Assembly: GCF_004771275.1 (NCBI RefSeq)
Contig: NZ_RQEV01000007.1
Span: 62,001-126,000, forward strand
DNA: 64,000 nt
Source of the DNA: Leptospira fluminis
Lineage (GTDB): Bacteria; Spirochaetota; Leptospiria; Leptospirales; Leptospiraceae
Direction of reading: 5' to 3'
Every line of letters begins with the position of its first letter. Position 1 is the first letter of the stretch. The position numbers and the translations under genes are program-made. Below are positions 25,586 to 34,329 of this stretch, in pieces. The notes under the pieces are model-generated. The model was not told the origin of the DNA. It worked only from the letters and a program-made list of their open reading frames with translations, and did no database searches.

Positions 25586-26986
25586 CTAAAAAGCGAAATA
25601 AATGAATTCTTGTCCCTTTCCCGCATAGTTTCCAAAGATCAAGGCTCCTAACAACAGGAAAGCGAGAAGCAATTTGCCGCGATTTCTGTGGAACCACATC
25701 GGGTATCTCTTCGGTTCCTCCAAGGCGTGGAATAACAATCCGCCTAAAAGAAACGGTAAGAGAAGGTCGAAGGATAAGAATGTTTCCTTATTTTCCGGTT
25801 TGAAACCGAAGAATCCGTTTTTTATAAAATAGAAAGAATCGGAGATAGTGAAAGCGCGAAAAAAAGCGATTGCAAATACGAATAGGATGTATGTCCAAAA
25901 GATACGGATTCCATGGAAAATTTTTCCCTCGGCGGGAAGGATTCGAATGCCGTTCTTTTCCAGAAATCTTTCCACGGTCAAAAAAAGTCCGTGGGAAACT
26001 CCCCAAGCGATATAAGTCCAATTTGCCCCGTGCCAAAGACCGCCTAACGCGAAAGTCAGAGTTTGGTTGAAGTTCGTCCGGAACTCGGACATTCGATTCC
26101 CGCCTAGAGGGATGTAGATGTAATCTTTCAGCCAGGTTCCCAGAGTGATATGCCATCTCCTCCAAAGCTCGTGCACGTTCCTGCTAAAAAAAGGTGCATG
26201 AAAATTCCGAGGTATATTGAACCCGAACAAAAGCGCGCAACCGCGAGCCACGTCGGTGTAACCGGAAAAGTCCGAATAGACTTGCCACGCGAATCCGTTT
26301 AAAGCGAGAAAAAGGGAAAGTCCACCGTAATCCTTGGGTCTGGCAAATACCGGATCGATCAACACTCCCAGGTTATCGGCGATGAGCAGCTTTTTACTCG
26401 CTCCCAAACCGACGAGAAACAGTCCCGTATAGATCGCCGTCTTATGAATGCGGAGGTGTTCCAGCCTCGGAAAGAAGTCCCGCGCCCGCATGATCGGTCC
26501 TGCGATCAACTGGGGGAAAAAAAGTAAAAAAAGCGTAAAGTGAAAGAAAGAAACATTCTCCTCAACTTTCCCTTTGTACGCGTCTATCACATAGGCCATG
26601 ATCTGGAACGTGTAAAAGCTGATGGCCAACGGAAGTATGATTCGGAAGGGCATCGTAGACGTGTCGAACACCGACCATTTCGTGACGTAGAAAAGATTAT
26701 CCGTCACGAAATAAAAATACTTAAATAGCGCGAGATTGAGCAGGTCGAGGACGATGATCGTAGCGAGAAGTTTCTTGCTTTTCGTCCGCTGTATCGGTTT
26801 TAGAAAAAGATAATTTAGAAAAACAACCCCCAATAAATGAAGTAAAAACGGAGGATTCCAAGACGCGTAAAACGCCAAAGATGCGATTAAGAGGACCCAT
26901 TCGCGGAATTTTCGCCCGTTCCAGCTCCAATAAATCAAATAAACGACCAGGAAGAATAGGAAGAATAACGTGGAAGTAAAAATCAT
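25586..26986 (-). CDS. MBOAT family O-acyltransferase A (AlgI/DltB-like)
   Basis: 466 residues with about ten membrane segments. The MBOAT motifs are ELWRRWHITLGTWLKDYIYIPLGG and GGLWHGANWTYIAWGVSHG; the second His is the proposed active-site residue. AlgI, PatA and DltB relatives move acyl groups across the inner membrane for transfer to sugars. The gene starts by ATGA overlap with the upstream SGNH gene of pair B and is followed 8 bases later by the SGNH gene of pair A. It belongs to the minus-strand glycan cluster. Confidence 0.92.
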   Translation of the reverse strand: MIFTSTLFFLFFLVVYLIYWSWNGRKFREWVLLIASLAFYASWNPPFLLHLLGVVFLNYLFLKPIQRTKSKKLLATIIVLDLLNLALFKYFYFVTDNLFYVTKWSVFDTSTMPFRIILPLAISFYTFQIMAYVIDAYKGKVEENVSFFHFTLFLLFFPQLIAGPIMRARDFFPRLEHLRIHKTAIYTGLFLVGLGASKKLLIADNLGVLIDPVFARPKDYGGLSLFLALNGFAWQVYSDFSGYTDVARGCALLFGFNIPRNFHAPFFSRNVHELWRRWHITLGTWLKDYIYIPLGGNRMSEFRTNFNQTLTFALGGLWHGANWTYIAWGVSHGLFLTVERFLEKNGIRILPAEGKIFHGIRIFWTYILFVFAIAFFRAFTISDSFYFIKNGFFGFKPENKETFLSFDLLLPFLLGGLLFHALEEPKRYPMWFHRNRGKLLLAFLLLGALIFGNYAGKGQEFIYFAF

Positions 26987-28149
26987 TTCGCTAGTTTCTC
27001 TTTGTGACCCAACTCCGCCGGCAGATCTCGAACGATCGCTTCCGAAAACCGAATCATTCCTAGTTTATTCAAATGGATCAGGTCGTAATAATAGTCGCCG
27101 TTTTCCGGTCCGTCGAGGCTGGCTTGGTAATCCAGGAGTCTGGCTCCGGGGAGTATCTTTTCCAATTCTTCCTGCCAGATCTTGTTTCTTTCGGGAGTTC
27201 TCCAGGCTTTGACGATATCGCTGTACGGTGCGAGAACGGGAATGATCCTGATTTCTTTTCCGTTCTGCTTTCCGATCCTACGAATGTCGTCGTAGAGGAT
27301 CCGCAGGCGTCGGAAGAATTTGTCTACGGCCGCGTTTTTACCCACGCTAGTAGGGGTACGCTCCGCTAGAACGCAGGTATCCCAAATCGCCTTTTTATGA
27401 AAATGGTCCGAGCCGGCAGGAATCGATTCCCCGTTTATCGGATTCGTTGCAGCCAAGCAGCTATTCACATCTTTTGCCGCCGGATACATGCTGATGCGAG
27501 CGAGGTTCGGGTTCTCGTAAGGCCAAGGATCTATCTTCTGTTCTTTTCTTCTCCTGCCTATGTCTTTCAGGCGTTTGGACGGATCCAAAAAGAAATCGCG
27601 CATATCCCGCCTGTAAGCCACGCTTTTCAAAGTCAGAAAGGCCAAGTCGTCGTAATGAACGTTGTATCCGAAGTCGTAGATTTTTTGGAGGGCGAGGGGC
27701 CTGTCCAATTCGCTTAACATGGAAAGCGTATGCAGCTCCAGATTCGGTAAGTCCAGCCAGGGCGTGGACACTTCCAGAACGTGGATGACCGTATGCACGT
27801 TCGGAAATTGGGGCAATAGTTTCTGCACTAGAGCGTCCTGCACAATGATCTCCGTTCCTTCCATCGCAAAAGATTGCACTCTTTCTCCGTACGGTTCGAG
27901 AGCGCCGTTCAGGATTCTGAGAGATAATCCTTGGTGGGCTACGGAGGTTCCGAGAAGGATCACGCTCGGATCGAATACCGCTTTTTTTTCCAAAACGTAT
28001 TCGGTGTTTCTGACCACGTTCGCGGCAAAGGAGCCTTTTTTAAGATAAGGCCGATAGACTCCCGCTTGCAGACAGAGGTCGAAACATATCAGGACAAGTA
28101 CCGGAATCCAGAATTTTCTGTCTCGAACTAGGCTTATCATCGGATTCAT
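26983..28149 (-). CDS. DUF1574-type SGNH-like protein, MBOAT partner B
   Basis: 388 residues. N-terminal membrane segment (KFWIPVLVLICFDLCLQAGV), then the SGNH-like domain with VILLGTSVAHQGLSL (GTS near residue 67) and a C-terminal DLIHLNKLGMIRF (D and H). It shares overall plan, but little sequence, with partner A at 24480-25577. It follows MBOAT B by 12 bases and overlaps MBOAT A by ATGA. Likely periplasmic acyltransfer or esterase step paired with MBOAT B; inferred from AlgJ/DltD precedents. Confidence 0.8.
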   Translation of the reverse strand: MNPMISLVRDRKFWIPVLVLICFDLCLQAGVYRPYLKKGSFAANVVRNTEYVLEKKAVFDPSVILLGTSVAHQGLSLRILNGALEPYGERVQSFAMEGTEIIVQDALVQKLLPQFPNVHTVIHVLEVSTPWLDLPNLELHTLSMLSELDRPLALQKIYDFGYNVHYDDLAFLTLKSVAYRRDMRDFFLDPSKRLKDIGRRRKEQKIDPWPYENPNLARISMYPAAKDVNSCLAATNPINGESIPAGSDHFHKKAIWDTCVLAERTPTSVGKNAAVDKFFRRLRILYDDIRRIGKQNGKEIRIIPVLAPYSDIVKAWRTPERNKIWQEELEKILPGARLLDYQASLDGPENGDYYYDLIHLNKLGMIRFSEAIVRDLPAELGHKEKLAK

Positions 28150-28161
28150 TTGTTCGTCGCC

Positions 28162-29661
28162 TCAGAAATCGAAATAAAGGAAGTTCTTGCTTTCGGTGAT
28201 TCCGAAGATTAGAAGCAGAAACACGTTCGCTAAAAAGAAGAGGGCAAACTTCCGTTTGCTCTCCGCCAAGGATTCGATCGTATTCTTGGAAAAATAATAC
28301 GAAGCGGCATAGCAAACCGCCAACAACAGTCCGTAATCGTAATTGACGTAAGACTGTACCGATCGGAATCCGCCGGGCACGAGGAAGAGGAGGGATTTCA
28401 TCATTTCCCAAGCTTTGCCCATCGTTTCCGCGCGGAACATGATGAATCCGAAAGCAAGAAAGAACATCGTAAGTACTCTGGCGAATATATCGTATAACCT
28501 TCCTCCTTTTTCGTTTAACCACACGGATAGTTTGGTAGCTCCGTATTCGCGATGGACTGCGAGCATCACTCCTTGCCAGAGTCCCCATCCGACGAAATGG
28601 TACGCCGCTCCGTGCCAAACTCCCGCAAAGAGCCAAGTGATGAATAGATTCCTATATGTTATCCACTTCCCCGCTCTGGAACCTCCGAGAGGAATGTAGA
28701 TATAATCCCGGATCCAGGTGGAAAAGGAGATATGCCAACGAGTCCAGTGGTCCGCGATGTTTCTCGCCACCATGGGAAAATTGAAGTTCGGATCGAATTT
28801 GTATCCGAACAACCTCGCCACTCCGATGGCGATATCCGTGTATCCGGCAAAGTCGAAATAGATCTGCCAGCCGAATGCCAGCGTTCCGGTCCAAATCTCG
28901 ACGGGATTTAGAGTCGAATAATTCCTGAAAGTGAAGTCCGTCACTTTTCCCAGGTTATCCGCAAAGACGATCTTCCGTGTGAACCCCATGAGGATCTGGC
29001 AGAAAGCGATCTCCACATCCTGACGGGTAACCGTCGGAGGATGGTCCAAATCCCGAAAGAAAGTATGAGCCCTGACGATGGGGCCGGCCACTAACTGGGG
29101 AAAAAACGAAACGTACAGCGCGAAATCCAGGAAGGACTTTCGAGCCTCCAGTTGTCTGCGGAACACATCGATGGTGTAACTCATGGACTGGAAAGTATAA
29201 AAGGAAATTCCGACGGGAAGGATGATCTTTAAGGGGTCTATTTTCGTCGGGCCGAGATGTTGGAGATCCGCAAAGACCTCCAAAAGAAAATTCGTGTACT
29301 TAAAGTAACCTAAAATGCCGAGATTGGTGATCAAGGAGGCCACGAGGCAGATTTTACGGAACCTATCCGTGACTCCTTCCTTGCTCATCAGAAGGCCGGC
29401 GAAATAATCCACCACCATAGAGACGATCAGGATGAGAATGTATAAGTTGATCCCGAAGTCGCAGAAGGATTTATCGATCCAGAATTCGTACCAACTGCTT
29501 GTGCGAAGTTCGGCGCATTTGATGGTCGCCGGATGCCAAGCGTTATAAAAATACAGACTGGAAAGTAGGAGGAAGACCCTCCGATTGGTTCCCTTCAAAA
29601 TCTTCGTTACGATCAGAACGATCGGCAAAAAGATCATGAAATGGGCGGAATTGAACAGCAT
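28162..29661 (-). CDS. MBOAT family O-acyltransferase B
   Basis: 499 residues, about eleven membrane segments. MBOAT signatures: DHWTRWHISFSTWIRDYIYIPLGG and FAGVWHGAAYHFVGWGLWQG with the expected active-site His. The N-terminal region FNSAHFMIFLPIVLIV is typical of AlgI-like members, whose reading frames often start in this way. It is followed by SGNH partner B. With pair A it makes a duplicated acylation module inside a glycosyltransferase cluster. Confidence 0.92.
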   Translation of the reverse strand: MLFNSAHFMIFLPIVLIVTKILKGTNRRVFLLLSSLYFYNAWHPATIKCAELRTSSWYEFWIDKSFCDFGINLYILILIVSMVVDYFAGLLMSKEGVTDRFRKICLVASLITNLGILGYFKYTNFLLEVFADLQHLGPTKIDPLKIILPVGISFYTFQSMSYTIDVFRRQLEARKSFLDFALYVSFFPQLVAGPIVRAHTFFRDLDHPPTVTRQDVEIAFCQILMGFTRKIVFADNLGKVTDFTFRNYSTLNPVEIWTGTLAFGWQIYFDFAGYTDIAIGVARLFGYKFDPNFNFPMVARNIADHWTRWHISFSTWIRDYIYIPLGGSRAGKWITYRNLFITWLFAGVWHGAAYHFVGWGLWQGVMLAVHREYGATKLSVWLNEKGGRLYDIFARVLTMFFLAFGFIMFRAETMGKAWEMMKSLLFLVPGGFRSVQSYVNYDYGLLLAVCYAASYYFSKNTIESLAESKRKFALFFLANVFLLLIFGITESKNFLYFDF

Positions 29662-29718
29662 GAGTGCGGTTTTCCTCGACTCCTGAGCAGTTTTTTGCGA
29701 TGAGCGAAACTCACAACC

Positions 29719-31128
29719 CTATTTTTGAACTTCGGGTCCTTCCCATTCCTTACCGTACACCGGCTCCGGAGTGATGTCTTTGTACTTGTCTTCGATCCCC
29801 TCGATAAAACTGACGGTCGGTTTTACCGAACGAGGATAGGTGGAGAACGTGAAGTTGACGCAAAAGAGCAGAAGCAGATAGGCCAACAGGAGGAGGTGGG
29901 TCAAGGCTCTCGTGCCGAAATAGACTGGGCTCAGTATGAAGGAGCGCAGAACAAGCGAGGCAAAGATCAATAAGCCGATCACGGTCGAAACCCAGAATTC
30001 GAAAAAATAGCCTTCCCACCAAGTGTAAAACAATAAGGAAGGACCTACCCATAGGAAAAGCAGGACGAGTTCGATCTTGAATTCCTTCCAAAGTCGGATC
30101 AGATTGATCGTCGCTACGGATAAGATACCGATCCAAAAATACAGATTCAAATTATAAGGATAGGCTTTAGGGTCCGTAAGATCGGCGGCCCGAATCCTAA
30201 GACCGTTTCTCACGCCTTCGAAATTCAAAAAAGCGTCTCCGATTCCTCTATAGAAATTCATCACATAGTTTTTTGGCCCGTCGGAAGCTCCCCATTTTTC
30301 CTGGGACGCGTATAGGAAAAGCCAGTTCGCGAAATTCCGTTCGCTCGTCGTTGGGGAAACAAGATCCCGTCCCAAGACGACGAAACCGAGGTATAGATAG
30401 GATGCGGTCAGAGTTAATACGGTGCCGAACAGATAGATCAGAATCCATTTCATCTTGGAGGAAAGGTGGAATTTCGCGCCTGCCCATTCTTTGGAAAAGA
30501 GCAGCGAAGCAGGGACGAAGGTCAGAAAGATGGTATCGGATTGGTGGAAGTAAACGTTCCAAACCTGTAAAAGATACGCGAAGAATAATTTTCCCGCGGA
30601 CCATCCTTTTTGCGCGTTCCAAACGCAATACAAGTAAAGGCAGGCCGTAAGACAGGAATGGATCAGAGGCGTATCGTTGTGTTGGGCGTAAAACCAGAAC
30701 CCTTGCGTGAAATGCACGCCGAGTCCGAGAAGAACGGATCCTAACATATCGGAATACATTCGCCAATAAGCGAACATTAGCGTAAAAATAAAGGTTATCG
30801 CCACGGCTAAGGTTCGGATCCGGAGTCCGAACATCAAAGAATCGGGGCCGTGGGCCCATTTCCAGAATTTCGCGTAAATATAACCGGTGCTTTCGAATCC
30901 GATATGATGCGGATTGAAAAAAATCTTCGAAACCTTATCCGATCGAATATTATGAGTATATACTATGGAATCCCAATCGTAATGGCGGGAAAGAAAGCGG
31001 AGATCGAAAAGGAATAGAGCTCCGGCAAGTAAGGCCAGAAATAGAGTACCTTTCCAAGGGATTTTGTACAGCAATCCGTTCCTCAAGGCAAGAACGGGGG
31101 AAATCAGGATCTTGGACAAGGAAGCCAT
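29719..31128 (-). CDS. Polytopic membrane protein, glycosyltransferase-like
   Basis: 469 residues with about ten membrane segments. After the first helix an acidic loop (SRHYDWDSIVYTHNIR) lies where GT-C enzymes carry catalytic Asp residues, and HHIGFESTGYIYAKFW follows. This layout fits GT-C glycosyltransferases that use polyprenyl-phosphate sugars, but no clear family signature was seen. It starts 1 base after the 31130 gene and lies 57 bases before MBOAT B. Probably acts on the same surface glycan as its neighbours. Confidence 0.6.
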   Translation of the reverse strand: MASLSKILISPVLALRNGLLYKIPWKGTLFLALLAGALFLFDLRFLSRHYDWDSIVYTHNIRSDKVSKIFFNPHHIGFESTGYIYAKFWKWAHGPDSLMFGLRIRTLAVAITFIFTLMFAYWRMYSDMLGSVLLGLGVHFTQGFWFYAQHNDTPLIHSCLTACLYLYCVWNAQKGWSAGKLFFAYLLQVWNVYFHQSDTIFLTFVPASLLFSKEWAGAKFHLSSKMKWILIYLFGTVLTLTASYLYLGFVVLGRDLVSPTTSERNFANWLFLYASQEKWGASDGPKNYVMNFYRGIGDAFLNFEGVRNGLRIRAADLTDPKAYPYNLNLYFWIGILSVATINLIRLWKEFKIELVLLFLWVGPSLLFYTWWEGYFFEFWVSTVIGLLIFASLVLRSFILSPVYFGTRALTHLLLLAYLLLLFCVNFTFSTYPRSVKPTVSFIEGIEDKYKDITPEPVYGKEWEGPEVQK

Positions 31129-31129
31129 T

Positions 31130-31741
31130 TTAAGAGTGGAAGAGCCGGTCTAGGAATTCTCCGTTTTTTCGAGAAGAAAAATAGGGGGATTCGGCGATCA
31201 CGGAGAGTTCCGCTCCTTGCGCTTGGAGAAAGAATACGATCTTTTCCAGGCCCAATAATTTTCTTATTACTCCCGACTTGTGGAGGATCTGCAATCCGGA
31301 TTGATTGGGTTCCCAATGGATGGATTCTCCGCCCAACCATCCTCGTCTGGTAAGTTTCAATCGGGAACCTTCCCACTGAAGGTCGTTGAATAAGTTCCTG
31401 TCCAAAAAGCGGTACAGATCCAGAAAGAAAGCGAAAGCGACGTATCCTACGATGATCATGGCGGAATATTTATATAGAACAGGGTTCACGAGTAAAGGAA
31501 GCTTTAGTACTTTCGGAATCTGAAGAAAGTCCACGAACTTGAAGAGTAGGTCCGCCAAGGGTTTTTGAAAAGCGAGAAGGAAATTCAAGAAAAATGCATA
31601 CACGAAGATTCCTAAAATCGCGGGGATCACGTTCTTTTTCAAAAGCAGTGCGGAAATCCGCTTCTTTCCGCCTGGAGAAGAAGATTGCATCCAATCTCTC
31701 CAGGAACCGTTTTTTTGCTCCGGGACTTTCGTTTGATTCAT
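31130..31741 (-). CDS. Unknown membrane protein in the glycan cluster
   Basis: 203 residues, no family recognised. A basic N-terminus is followed by two membrane segments (about residues 38-60 and 90-112), separated by an amphipathic loop (KPLADLLFKFVDFLQIPKV). The soluble C-terminal half has beta-strand-rich sequence (LQWEGSRLKLTRRGWLGGE). The start overlaps the GT4 stop (ATGA) and the stop is 1 base before the next gene, so it is firmly part of the operon. It could be an assembly or regulatory partner of the neighbouring enzymes. Confidence 0.65.
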   Translation of the reverse strand: MNQTKVPEQKNGSWRDWMQSSSPGGKKRISALLLKKNVIPAILGIFVYAFFLNFLLAFQKPLADLLFKFVDFLQIPKVLKLPLLVNPVLYKYSAMIIVGYVAFAFFLDLYRFLDRNLFNDLQWEGSRLKLTRRGWLGGESIHWEPNQSGLQILHKSGVIRKLLGLEKIVFFLQAQGAELSVIAESPYFSSRKNGEFLDRLFHS

Positions 31742-32892
31742 ACTTTTTCCTCGACTCGGATTCCCGTCTTACGCTTTCTATTCTTCCAAAGGGAAAGAAG
31801 GCCTTCCTCCACCTGTTTTGCCGTGGAATCCCAGGACCAATCTTGGGACTTTTTCCGAGGAGGCGGAGTGCCTCGCGTTCCCGCTTTTCGTAAGGCCTGC
31901 ACCCAAAGGGAAACGTCTTTCGGCGGAACAAAATCGTCCGTTTCCGAATCTAGGACCTCGTGGAATACGGGGATATCCGAAGCGATACAGGGTTTGCCTT
32001 CGCGAATCGCTTCCAGGAGCGGTAGTCCGAAACCTTCATGCAGGGAAGGGAACAAAAAATAGGAACAGTTTCTATATAGCCATCCGAGTTCGCCGTCGCT
32101 CGGGTTTTCGATGAAATAAATCCCTTCGGATTCCGTGCTACCGTCCCGCAAAATCTCGGTCAATCCGGCGGATTTCCATCCTAGACGTCCGGCGAGGACC
32201 AATGCGAACGGATATTTAGGATCACTTTTTTTTAATGTACGATACGCTTCCACGAGAGTGCCGATGTTTTTTCGCGGCTCCAATGTCCCTACGGAAAAAA
32301 GAAAATTCGTGGGAAGGACTTTCGCGGGAGGTGTCACAGATTCGAATCCTTGTGCACCGGGATAGACGACCTCCAGTTTTTCCGCGGTGCTCGGAGAGAA
32401 TTCCCGAATTTCTCTCTCCGTATTTTTGGATAAACAGAAGATTTTTCCCGCTCTTTTTAAGGTTAGCGGGGAGAAAATTCTATGTTGCCAATAATTCGCG
32501 GTCGTCATCGTTTCCGGTGCGGATCTAAAATTCAAATCGTGATAATTTACCGCCATCGGAATGCTCCTACCCAGGAAGGGCAGTAGTTGGAGCGTTCCCC
32601 AAAAAACGTCGATTCTATGAGCGCGAAATATGGAAGGCATGGTAAAGTTCAGCCAAAAGAGACCGGGAAGTTTACTCGGCAGAAATGCGGGAGTTCTTTT
32701 CGCCAATTCCTGGAATGTCGGATGAACGGGTTTATTCGAATATAGATAGTATTCCAAAGGTGAATTCGGATTCAAGACCCGCTCCAGAACTTCCGCCAAG
32801 TACCTAGAATTTCCGTTCATCCCGTAGGATAAAGGCCTCGCATCGACGGCGATTCTGGGTTTGTACTTCAAGGTTTCCTTGGCGATCAGCAT
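31738..32892 (-). CDS. GT4 family glycosyltransferase
   Basis: 384 residues, GT-B fold. The C-terminal donor domain carries LFSVGTLEPRKNIGTLVEAY and the EGFGLPLLEAI signature (E-x7-E) that binds the nucleotide-sugar, followed by GKPCIASDIPVFHEV. N-terminal acceptor region starts IAVDARPLSYGMNGNSRYLAEV, common in WbaZ-like mannosyl- and rhamnosyltransferases. A soluble cytoplasmic enzyme for glycan chain assembly. It follows the GT87-like gene by 4 bases and overlaps the next gene by ATGA. Confidence 0.92.
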   Translation of the reverse strand: MLIAKETLKYKPRIAVDARPLSYGMNGNSRYLAEVLERVLNPNSPLEYYLYSNKPVHPTFQELAKRTPAFLPSKLPGLFWLNFTMPSIFRAHRIDVFWGTLQLLPFLGRSIPMAVNYHDLNFRSAPETMTTANYWQHRIFSPLTLKRAGKIFCLSKNTEREIREFSPSTAEKLEVVYPGAQGFESVTPPAKVLPTNFLFSVGTLEPRKNIGTLVEAYRTLKKSDPKYPFALVLAGRLGWKSAGLTEILRDGSTESEGIYFIENPSDGELGWLYRNCSYFLFPSLHEGFGLPLLEAIREGKPCIASDIPVFHEVLDSETDDFVPPKDVSLWVQALRKAGTRGTPPPRKKSQDWSWDSTAKQVEEGLLSLWKNRKRKTGIRVEEKV

Positions 32893-32896
32893 ATTC

Positions 32897-34207
32897 TTAA
32901 GTCCGTTCGGGTCTTAAAAAGAAAAGGCAGAGATATTGGATGAAGCAGATATAGAACAAGTAGGAAAACATCATCAATTTCTCCTCCGCCGTCGAACCGA
33001 TAAAGGAGCGGTTCAATAACAGAACTAGCAATGCCAGAATTAGGAAAATAACGGCCGCCTTATTCTTTTGCAGGACTTCTTCCCATTCCGCCAAATTAGG
33101 TAACCGCTCTTCTACAGGCCAGAAGGAGGATAGTACGAAAGCGGCGGGGAATAATAGGAAAACAAAAGCGTGAACCCAGGAGATTCCGCTGAACATCACG
33201 GAAAAAAAGAATAGCCCCGACAAGAGAAAGCCGTCCGAAGCGCCCTTGTAAGCTTTGTAAAGATATGGCGCGGAAATCCCTAAAGTCGAAAGCGTAAGGA
33301 TCCACTTGACTTGTTTTACATTCAATTCCCAAAAAGGCATACCGAATCGTCCCTGATTCATGATGTCGGCATATGGAAGAAAATATTTCGCGATCGTGGA
33401 ACTCAAACTTTGGTTGTTTTTCCACGCTCGTAATGCGGGCGATTTCAAATATTTTTCCAGCACTAATTCGTACCAGGTACCGTTCATTTTCCAAGTAAAG
33501 GCAGGATCCGCGATCGCAGGTAGGACCACCCAAAGGAATCCGAAACCTAACGTATAGAATATCACGGAATATCTTTTTTTAACCAAGAAATAGAATAGGA
33601 ACGCCGCCGGAGTGATTTTAATCACGATCGCTAAACTAAGTAAAAGCCCGGCTAACCAATCCTTTTTGACGGACACGGCGGAAAGAACGAGGAAGAGCAG
33701 AATGAACCCGACCTGATTGTTGTTCTGGTGGTTTTCGATAAAACGGTAACAGAGAAAAACGAGGCAGGTCAGAAATAGGAATTTTTTTTCCCGCCCGAGG
33801 AGTCCTGCGATCAGGAAAAGGCTCGCGACCATGGCCGCAAAATTCAGGGAGAAAAAAATCCCCGAAGCGACGGGATATTCCAGATAGGAAAGGGGAGAAA
33901 GTAAAAAAGCGAACGTGGGCGGATAGATGTAAGCCCCCACGTTATCCATTTTGGTTTGGAGTCGTACAAAAACCTCAGGTTTGAAGATGTCCTTCAGGTC
34001 GAGTTTCCCGGACTCCAGTTCCTGGACCAACTCATCCAGTACGTCCAAATCATACAGGTCCTTATGAGCGGAAAAGTTTTTGGAAGCCTCGAAATAATCT
34101 TTGAAATCCGAGGACACCGAGATCCTGGAGATCCCGTTCAAAAACAGAAAGATTAAAAGTGCGAGGAATAAAAATAGAGGCCCTCGTCTCCGAAGATCGA
34201 TCCGCAT
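32897..34207 (-). CDS. GT87-like (DUF2029) membrane glycosyltransferase
   Basis: 436 residues, around ten membrane segments. GT87-like features: an acidic first periplasmic loop (SSDFKDYFEASKNF), YIYPPTFAFLLSPLSYL, then HQNNNQVGFILLFLVLSA and IVIKITPAAFLFYFLVKKR. Members use polyprenyl-phosphate-mannose or related donors on the outer face of the inner membrane. It is the first gene of the minus-strand glycan cluster and divergent from queA, whose start is 120 bases away, so the cluster promoter should lie in 34208-34326. Confidence 0.82.
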   Translation of the reverse strand: MRIDLRRRGPLFLFLALLIFLFLNGISRISVSSDFKDYFEASKNFSAHKDLYDLDVLDELVQELESGKLDLKDIFKPEVFVRLQTKMDNVGAYIYPPTFAFLLSPLSYLEYPVASGIFFSLNFAAMVASLFLIAGLLGREKKFLFLTCLVFLCYRFIENHQNNNQVGFILLFLVLSAVSVKKDWLAGLLLSLAIVIKITPAAFLFYFLVKKRYSVIFYTLGFGFLWVVLPAIADPAFTWKMNGTWYELVLEKYLKSPALRAWKNNQSLSSTIAKYFLPYADIMNQGRFGMPFWELNVKQVKWILTLSTLGISAPYLYKAYKGASDGFLLSGLFFFSVMFSGISWVHAFVFLLFPAAFVLSSFWPVEERLPNLAEWEEVLQKNKAAVIFLILALLVLLLNRSFIGSTAEEKLMMFSYLFYICFIQYLCLFFLRPERT

Positions 34208-34320
34208 TCAGGTACTGTTTTCCGGTAGCCCCGAAAAGCCAACCAAATAACCGACCGGTCTCTCCGCCGAAATTCGGAGGTAGAAAAATCGATTTTCTCC
34301 GGGAGAGCGCCGATTTTTCT

Positions 34321-34329
34321 GGAGGTATG
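34321..34329 (+). promoter_or_regulatory. queA ribosome site unusually close to the ATG
   Basis: GGAGG is separated from the queA ATG (34327) by a single base. No other in-frame start yields the expected QueA N-terminus, so either spacing is atypical or translation is weak. Confidence 0.6.

Noticed and set aside
34159..34326. Longer N-terminus for queA
   Set aside because: It overlaps the start of the divergent GT87-like gene and has no similarity to QueA.
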